Assembly (NCBI GenBank): GCA_963636105.1
Contig: CAVHIG010000059.1
Coordinates: 1-10,072, forward strand
Direction of reading: 5' to 3'
DNA: 10,072 nucleotides
Origin: CAVHIG01 sp963636105
GTDB taxonomy: Bacteria; Bacillota; Clostridia; Peptostreptococcales; Anaerovoracaceae
A program made the translations under genes and the position numbers. The notes under the pieces are model-generated. The model ran no database searches, was not told the origin of the DNA, and saw nothing but the letters and a program-made list of their open reading frames with translations. Below, piece by piece: positions 6,688 to 10,072 of this stretch; the first letter of the stretch is position 1; every line of letters begins with the position of its first letter.

Positions 6688-6709
6688 GCGGAAACGGCGC
6701 CGTTTCCGC
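6688..6709. repeat. Perfect 22-bp palindrome built from two GTTTCCGC motifs, after the racemase gene
   Basis: GCGGAAACGGC (6688-6698) is followed directly by its exact reverse complement GCCGTTTCCGC (6699-6709). The arms are two copies of the dispersed 8-mer with GGCGCC in the centre, and each arm also carries the 13-mer GCGGAAACGGCGC. As RNA it would fold into a stem of about 9 bp with a GCGC loop just past the racemase stop. There is no T-run, so simple intrinsic termination is doubtful. Confidence 0.85.
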
Positions 6710-6759
6710 GGCAATCCGGGCTCTTGCGTAGAAATGAGGCTTCGCGGGAGACTCACGCA

Positions 6760-6767
6760 GTTTCCGC
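6760..6767 (+). repeat. GTTTCCGC motif copy, intergenic
   Basis: GTTTCCGC is preceded by CGCA and followed, after AAAAA, by GCGAAAAAC, an imperfect inverted partner (6773-6781). It lies about 50 bp beyond the 22-bp palindrome in the same intergenic region. Confidence 0.65.
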
Positions 6768-6777
6768 AAAAAGCGAA

Positions 6778-6833
6778 AAACTCCAGGAAAAAGGAGAAAC
6801 CCCAGGAAAAAGGAAGAAACTCCGGGGGAAAAG
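6778..6833 (+). repeat. Purine-rich short tandem repeat upstream of greA
   Basis: Three degenerate tandem units of 17-20 bp start with AAAC: AAACTCCAGGAAAAAGGAG (6778-6796), AAACCCCAGGAAAAAGGAAG (6797-6816) and AAACTCCGGGGGAAAAG (6817-6833). The + strand is almost all purine apart from short C/T runs. I see no coding sense in either strand. It sits 20-75 bp upstream of the greA -35 box. With the palindrome it fills most of the gene-free stretch 6680-6853. Confidence 0.6.
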
Positions 6834-6853
6834 ACGTAAATAGGCCGCAAAAG

Positions 6854-6882
6854 TTGACAAATGCGCGGCTTTAGAATATAAT
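6854..6882 (+). promoter_or_regulatory. Consensus sigma-A promoter of greA-lysS
   Basis: TTGACA (6854-6859), a 17-bp spacer and TATAAT (6877-6882) match the consensus perfectly at both boxes and spacing. The predicted start is near 6889, giving a leader of about 35 nt that contains a small CGAG/CTCG hairpin (6892-6895/6902-6905). Confidence 0.93.
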
Positions 6883-6924
6883 AATGCGATACGAGCGAAA
6901 ACTCGAAAGGAGAGAAGGAAATTC

Positions 6925-7395
6925 ATGTCAGAAGAAATTTTATTGACCCAGGAAGGGTATGACAAAGTAGTAGAAGAACATGACTATCTGGTAGGCGTCA
7001 AACGGGCGGAGGTAGCTGAGAGAATAAAAGAGGCTATCTCCTATGGCGATATTTCGGAAAATGCTGAGTACGACGCGGCGAAGGATGAGCAGGCAGACCT
7101 CGAAGAGAGAGTTCTCAAGCTTGAAAATATCATGCGAAAGGCAAAGATCATAGATGAGAGCCAGATTTCGCAGGATCAGGTAAACGTCGGACATAAGATA
7201 AAAGTAAGAAATGTAGAAGATGATGAAGAGATGGAATTCGTAATCGTAGGCTCTACGGAGGCTGATCCGTTTGAGGGAAGGATTTCCAATGAATCGAAGG
7301 TAGGCGCTGCGCTTCTCGGACAGAAGCTTGGTGATACTGTGGAGGTTTTTGTACCGGACGGAATTATACATTACGAAATCCTGAGCATAGAGTAG
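6925..7395 (+). CDS. greA: Transcription elongation factor GreA
   Basis: This 156-residue protein binds the RNA polymerase secondary channel and stimulates cleavage of backtracked RNA, rescuing stalled complexes. The N-terminal coiled coil (about 1-75) carries the tip motif YGDISENAEYDAAKDEQ (40-56), with the acidic residues D42 and E45 that help hold the catalytic metal. The C-terminal FKBP-like domain (about 80-156) includes EFVIVGSTEADP (104-115) and ISNESKVGAALLG (120-132). Length is standard. The start has AAGGA (6915-6919) 5 nt upstream and AGGAG (6908-6912) further back. It is driven by the perfect promoter at 6854-6882 and is followed 85 bp later by lysS, a common pairing in Firmicutes. 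Confidence 0.97.
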   Translation: MSEEILLTQEGYDKVVEEHDYLVGVKRAEVAERIKEAISYGDISENAEYDAAKDEQADLEERVLKLENIMRKAKIIDESQISQDQVNVGHKIKVRNVEDDEEMEFVIVGSTEADPFEGRISNESKVGAALLGQKLGDTVEVFVPDGIIHYEILSIE

Positions 7396-7465
7396 ACCGC
7401 GGCGCAGTGCGTATGACGCGGCGAAAGCAGGCCGTAGCGCAGTGCGTATGATGCGGCGAAAGCAG
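7396..7465 (+). repeat. Two tandem 35-bp repeats between greA and lysS
   Basis: Two adjacent 35-bp units (7396-7430 and 7431-7465) match along their last 29 bp (7402-7430 and 7437-7465) except for one C/T difference. The shared core starts GCGCAGTGCGTATGA and ends GCGGCGAAAGCAG. The first unit begins immediately after the greA stop and the second ends at the lysS ribosome site (GAAAGGA, 7465-7471). The near identity suggests a recent local duplication. I see no open frame linking the units to either gene. Confidence 0.85.
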
Positions 7466-7480
7466 AAAGGATGAAATAAA

Positions 7481-9454
7481 ATGGCAGAGAATATAAATGT
7501 AAACCAAAACCCGGAAGTTGAAGAGGAATTGTCGGAAGAAAAGATTTCCGAGCAGAGAAGGATAAGACGTGAAAAGCTCAAGACCTTGCAGGAAATGGGC
7601 CGAAATCCGTTCCTCATCGAGACCTGGAATGTGACGGACTACAGCCAGGATATCAAGAATAATTTCGAGGCTATGGAGGGCAAGCAGGTCTCTATGGCGG
7701 GCAGAATCATGGCAAACAGGCACATGGGCAAGGCTTCGTTTATAGATATTCAGGATAAGCAGGGCAGAATTCAGGGTTATGTAAGGCAGGATGCCATCAC
7801 TCCTGAGGAATATGATATTTTCAAGACCTATGACATAGGCGACATCGTAGGTGTAGAGGGTGAGATCTTCAAGACAAGACATGGCGAGATTTCAGTGAAG
7901 GTGACAAAGATTGTGCTTCTCTCAAAGTCGCTTCAGGTGCTTCCGAATAAGTTCCACGGACTCAAGGATATCGACCAGAGATATCGTCAGAGATATGTGG
8001 ATCTCATCATAAATCCGGAAGTAAAGGATATGTTCTACAAGAGATCGGCTGTCATTCACGAAATAAAGAGGACTCTTGAAGAGGACTTTGGCTATCTTGA
8101 GGTAGATACGCCTATACTCACAACTATTGCAGGCGGCGCAAACGCAAGACCGTTCAATACTCATCACAATACGCTCGACCTCGACATGAAGATGCGTATT
8201 TCAAATGAGCTCTTCCTGAAGAGACTTATCGTAGGCGGACTGGACAGAGTATATGAGATGGGCAAGATGTTCAGAAATGAGGGTATGGACAGAAACCACA
8301 ATCCTGAATTTACGTCCATGGAGTGCTATGCCGCATATACAAATATGGAATTTGTAATGGAGGTTACGGAGAGAGTAGTTTCAAATGCCGCGCTCAAGGC
8401 GACAGGCAGCATGAAGATTACTTACCAAGGCAAGGAATTTGACCTGACTCCGCCGTGGAAGAGACTCAATATGGCAGACGCCGTAAAGGAGATTACGGGA
8501 GTAGACTTCTCCGTTTTGAATACAGATGAAGAGGCCAGAGCCGCTGCCATCGCGTATGGAATGGATGCAGAGGATGTAAATGGCTGGACAAGAGGCAAGA
8601 TCATCGCTGAGATGTTTGAGGATTATTGCGAGGACGCGCCGGGCTATCTCGACGGACCGGTCTTTGTAATCGGTCATCCGGTAGAGATTTCGCCGCTTGC
8701 GAAGCGCGACCCGAAGGATCCGAGAATTACAAGAAGATTTGAGGCCTATGTAAATGGCTGGGAGATTGCAAACGCCTTCTCCGAGCTCAACGACCCTATC
8801 GACCAGTTTGAGAGATTTAGCGTACAGCAGGCTCAGCTGGATAGCGGCGAGGACGATGAAGCGCATCCAATGGATATGGACTTCGTAAACGCTCTTGAAG
8901 TGGGTATGCCTCCTACTGGCGGACTCGGAATAGGCATCGACAGAGTCATTATGCTCGTGACAGACGCGCCTTCCATCAGGGATATAATCCTCTTTCCTAC
9001 GATGAAGCCGACGGAAGCGGACAAGAAGGCGGGCAAGGCGGGCTCGGCAGTTTCCGCTGCGGAAACTTCGGAGGAGATAGATTTTTCGAAGGTGAAGATT
9101 GAGCCGCTCTTTGAGGAATATGTGGACTTTGAGACTTTCAGCAAGTCGGATTTCCGTGCCGTGAAGGTAAAGGAGTGCGAGGCTGTGCCAAAGTCAAAGA
9201 AGCTTTTGAAGTTTGTGCTGGACGACGGTACGGGCACAGATAGAATTATCCTGAGCGGTATACATGCTTTCTACGAGCCGGAAGAGCTTGTGGGCAAGAC
9301 CCTTATCGCTATTACAAATCTGCCGCCGCGTCCAATGATGGGCATCGACTCCTGCGGTATGCTGCTCTCCGCGATTCATGAGGAAGAGGGCGAGGAGAAG
9401 CTGCATCTTTTGATGGTGGATCCGCATATCCCGGCAGGTGCAAAGCTGTATTAA
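7481..9454 (+). CDS. lysS: Lysyl-tRNA synthetase, class II, with C-terminal tRNA-binding domain
   Basis: This 657-residue protein attaches lysine to tRNA-Lys. After a charged N-terminal lead there is an anticodon-binding OB fold (about 69-148), then YRQRYVDLI (168-176) and the class II core. The core has motif 1 around EVDTPIL (P211), motif 2 MFRNEGMDRNHNPEFTSME (R265, E267) and motif 3 GLGIGIDR (481-488, R488). Typical bacterial LysRS ends near residue 500. Here a linker (about 511-549) leads to a further OB-fold domain (about 550-657): FSKSDFRAVKV, LSGIHAFYEPEELVGK, RPMMGIDSCGMLLSA and LLMVDPHIPAGAKL. These match the EMAPII/MetRS-C/Arc1p-type tRNA-binding domain, which adds general tRNA affinity. 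GAAAGGA (7465-7471) precedes the ATG by 9 nt. It is probably co-transcribed with greA and ends at the terminator at 9470-9527. The linker contains an inverted GTTTCCGC pair. Confidence 0.97.
   Translation: MAENINVNQNPEVEEELSEEKISEQRRIRREKLKTLQEMGRNPFLIETWNVTDYSQDIKNNFEAMEGKQVSMAGRIMANRHMGKASFIDIQDKQGRIQGYVRQDAITPEEYDIFKTYDIGDIVGVEGEIFKTRHGEISVKVTKIVLLSKSLQVLPNKFHGLKDIDQRYRQRYVDLIINPEVKDMFYKRSAVIHEIKRTLEEDFGYLEVDTPILTTIAGGANARPFNTHHNTLDLDMKMRISNELFLKRLIVGGLDRVYEMGKMFRNEGMDRNHNPEFTSMECYAAYTNMEFVMEVTERVVSNAALKATGSMKITYQGKEFDLTPPWKRLNMADAVKEITGVDFSVLNTDEEARAAAIAYGMDAEDVNGWTRGKIIAEMFEDYCEDAPGYLDGPVFVIGHPVEISPLAKRDPKDPRITRRFEAYVNGWEIANAFSELNDPIDQFERFSVQQAQLDSGEDDEAHPMDMDFVNALEVGMPPTGGLGIGIDRVIMLVTDAPSIRDIILFPTMKPTEADKKAGKAGSAVSAAETSEEIDFSKVKIEPLFEEYVDFETFSKSDFRAVKVKECEAVPKSKKLLKFVLDDGTGTDRIILSGIHAFYEPEELVGKTLIAITNLPPRPMMGIDSCGMLLSAIHEEEGEEKLHLLMVDPHIPAGAKLY
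9050..9066. repeat. GTTTCCGC inverted pair, 1-nt spacer, in the LysRS linker
   Basis: GTTTCCGC (9050-9057), T, GCGGAAAC (9059-9066) form an inverted repeat, extended to 9 bp per arm by the A at 9049 and T at 9067. CGGCAGTTTCCGC (9045-9057) is identical to 389-401 in the SLH gene. It encodes VSAAET at residues 524-529, in the linker between the catalytic core and the added tRNA-binding domain. Confidence 0.8.
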
Positions 9455-9469
9455 AAATAAATGTACGAT

Positions 9470-9527
9470 TCAAATTCAGCCCTGCGGAAGCGATTCTGCG
9501 GGCTGATTTGATATTTTGGATTTTTTC
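9470..9527 (+). terminator. Intrinsic terminator of greA-lysS
   Basis: A long imperfect hairpin starts 16 nt after the lysS stop. TCAAATTCAGCCC (9470-9482) pairs with GGGCTGATTTGA (9500-9511) with one bulged T. The stem continues inward through GCGGAA/TTCTGC to a GCGA loop. The downstream T-rich stretch TATTTTGGATTTTTT (9512-9526) completes the signal, though the T-run is interrupted by GGA. Confidence 0.8.
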
Positions 9528-9629
9528 TGAAATCAACAGAAATCCCGCTTCGTGTTGTTCAATGGAATCCTGGCCTCCCGTCCTCCGCAAGCGCGACAGA
9601 AAGAAAAATCACATTTTGGCTTCCTACGG

Positions 9630-9752
9630 CGTGGAGACAGGCTCAAGCTCTGGCAGAGCTACCGCATGGATCAGGTACAGCTTAAGCTTCTGAAAAACCC
9701 GGGCTATACGATGAAGGGAATATCTGCAATACGATTTCGGGCTTACAAATAA
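9630..9752 (+). pseudogene. Possible gene remnant upstream of the Nudix gene
   Basis: The frame ending at TAA 9750-9752 encodes DRLKLWQSYRMDQVQLKLL, then KNPGYTMKGISAIRFRAYK. This reads like real protein with codon use similar to neighbouring genes. No ATG with a ribosome site precedes it and upstream translation loses protein character, so if real it is a truncated 3' fragment. I do not recognise the family. MutT-type Nudix genes can sit next to or be fused with DUF3427 superfamily II helicases, so a helicase remnant is one guess. The stop overlaps the Nudix ribosome site. The rest of 9528-9764 shows nothing I can support. Confidence 0.28.
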
Positions 9753-9764
9753 GGAGAAAGTACC

Positions 9765-10072
9765 ATGACAAATGTAGTTGCCGCCCTGATATGGGACAAG
9801 GATAAATTCATGATCTGCCAGCGCCCCGTGCACAAAGCCAGAGGCCTTCTGTGGGAATTCGTCGGAGGAAAGGTCGAGCCGGGCGAAACCAAAGTACAGG
9901 CGCTCATCCGCGAATGCCATGAGGAGCTTGCCGTAACGCTTGATGTTGGCTCGGTGTTCATGGAGGTTGTCCACGAATACCCCGACATCACGATAACACT
10001 CACACTTTTCAATGCCGCAATTGCCGAAGGTGTTCCGCAGAAGCTGGAGCATAACGATATCCGCTGGATTAC
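9765..10072 (+). CDS. MutT-like Nudix hydrolase, (deoxy)nucleoside triphosphate pyrophosphohydrolase (3' end outside window)
   Basis: The first 102 codons are present and the frame runs off the window. The protein opens MTNVVAALIWDKDKFMICQR, then has LLWEFVGGKVEPGETK and the Nudix box G35-x5-E41-x7-R49-E50-x2-E53-E54 (GGKVEPGETKVQALIRECHE, continuing ELAV). The last box glycine is Ala56, a common variant. Metal-binding glutamates E50, E53 and E54 are all present. The downstream VFMEVVHEYPDITITLTLF and HNDIRWIT match MutT-type enzymes that hydrolyse oxidised or unwanted nucleoside triphosphates such as 8-oxo-dGTP. The ATG has AAGGAG (9751-9756) 8 nt upstream. The lysS terminator lies upstream and I found no convincing promoter in between. 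The usual length is about 130 residues, so roughly 30 are missing. Confidence 0.93.
   Translation, partial: MTNVVAALIWDKDKFMICQRPVHKARGLLWEFVGGKVEPGETKVQALIRECHEELAVTLDVGSVFMEVVHEYPDITITLTLFNAAIAEGVPQKLEHNDIRWI

Noticed and set aside
7396..7465. Tandem repeats between greA and lysS as a CRISPR fragment
   Set aside because: The two units abut with no unique spacer, there are only two, and no cas gene is present.
154..9066. GTTTCCGC as a Chi-type recombination site
   Set aside because: Chi sites are strongly biased to one strand and not arranged as inverted pairs; here both orientations are about equal.
9508..9693. Small open frames in the lysS-mutT gap beginning near 9508 and 9552
   Set aside because: The first overlaps the terminator T-tract and has no ribosome site or protein-like composition. 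The second begins at a GTG without a ribosome site; only its last 40 or so codons look protein-like and are listed as a possible remnant.

Overview
The window looks like chromosomal DNA of a Gram-positive anaerobe of the class Clostridia. The evidence is sigma-A-type promoters (one a perfect TTGACA-17-TATAAT), strong purine-rich ribosome-binding sites, an S-layer-homology (SLH) surface protein, a C_GCAxxG_C_C redox protein, an ornithine/alanine racemase of the Orr family and a greA-lysS pair. A lineage such as Anaerovoracaceae/Mogibacterium is an inference from gene content only. All genes I accept are on the + strand. I see no phage, IS element or CRISPR array.

Layout. 1-792: the end of a secreted protein with a DUF4430-like domain and three SLH repeats, closed by a hairpin and an intrinsic terminator. 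957-1115: a complete stand-alone transcription unit for tRNA-Thr(CGU), with promoter, tRNA and terminator. 1261-1680: a small cysteine-rich C_GCAxxG_C_C protein. 1717-5497: a promoter with a repeat-rich leader, then two tandem paralogous AMP-forming long-chain acyl-CoA synthetases, probably one operon. 5588-6679: a PLP-dependent ornithine/alanine racemase. 6680-6924: a repeat-rich intergenic region ending in the consensus greA promoter. 6925-9454: greA and lysS, separated by a duplicated 35-bp unit. The LysRS is extended by a C-terminal EMAPII/MetRS-like tRNA-binding domain. 9470-9527: terminator. 9528-9764: mostly non-coding, with a possible gene remnant. 9765-end: a MutT-type Nudix hydrolase cut by the window end.

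The genes are mostly housekeeping: translation (tRNA-Thr, LysRS), transcription elongation (GreA), fatty-acid activation (two acyl-CoA synthetases), amino-acid stereochemistry (racemase) and nucleotide-pool cleaning (MutT). They do not form one pathway.

The most unusual signal is not a gene. The 8-mer GTTTCCGC/GCGGAAAC occurs ten times (about 0.3 expected by chance), often within a longer form GCGGAAACGGCGC. It is present in both orientations and often in tight inverted pairs. The coding copies fall mainly in inter-domain linkers or a paralogue-specific insertion, and others lie in the intergenic region after the racemase. The density, lack of strand preference and inverted pairing resemble DNA-uptake sequences or REP-like elements, which I do not know to be described for this group.
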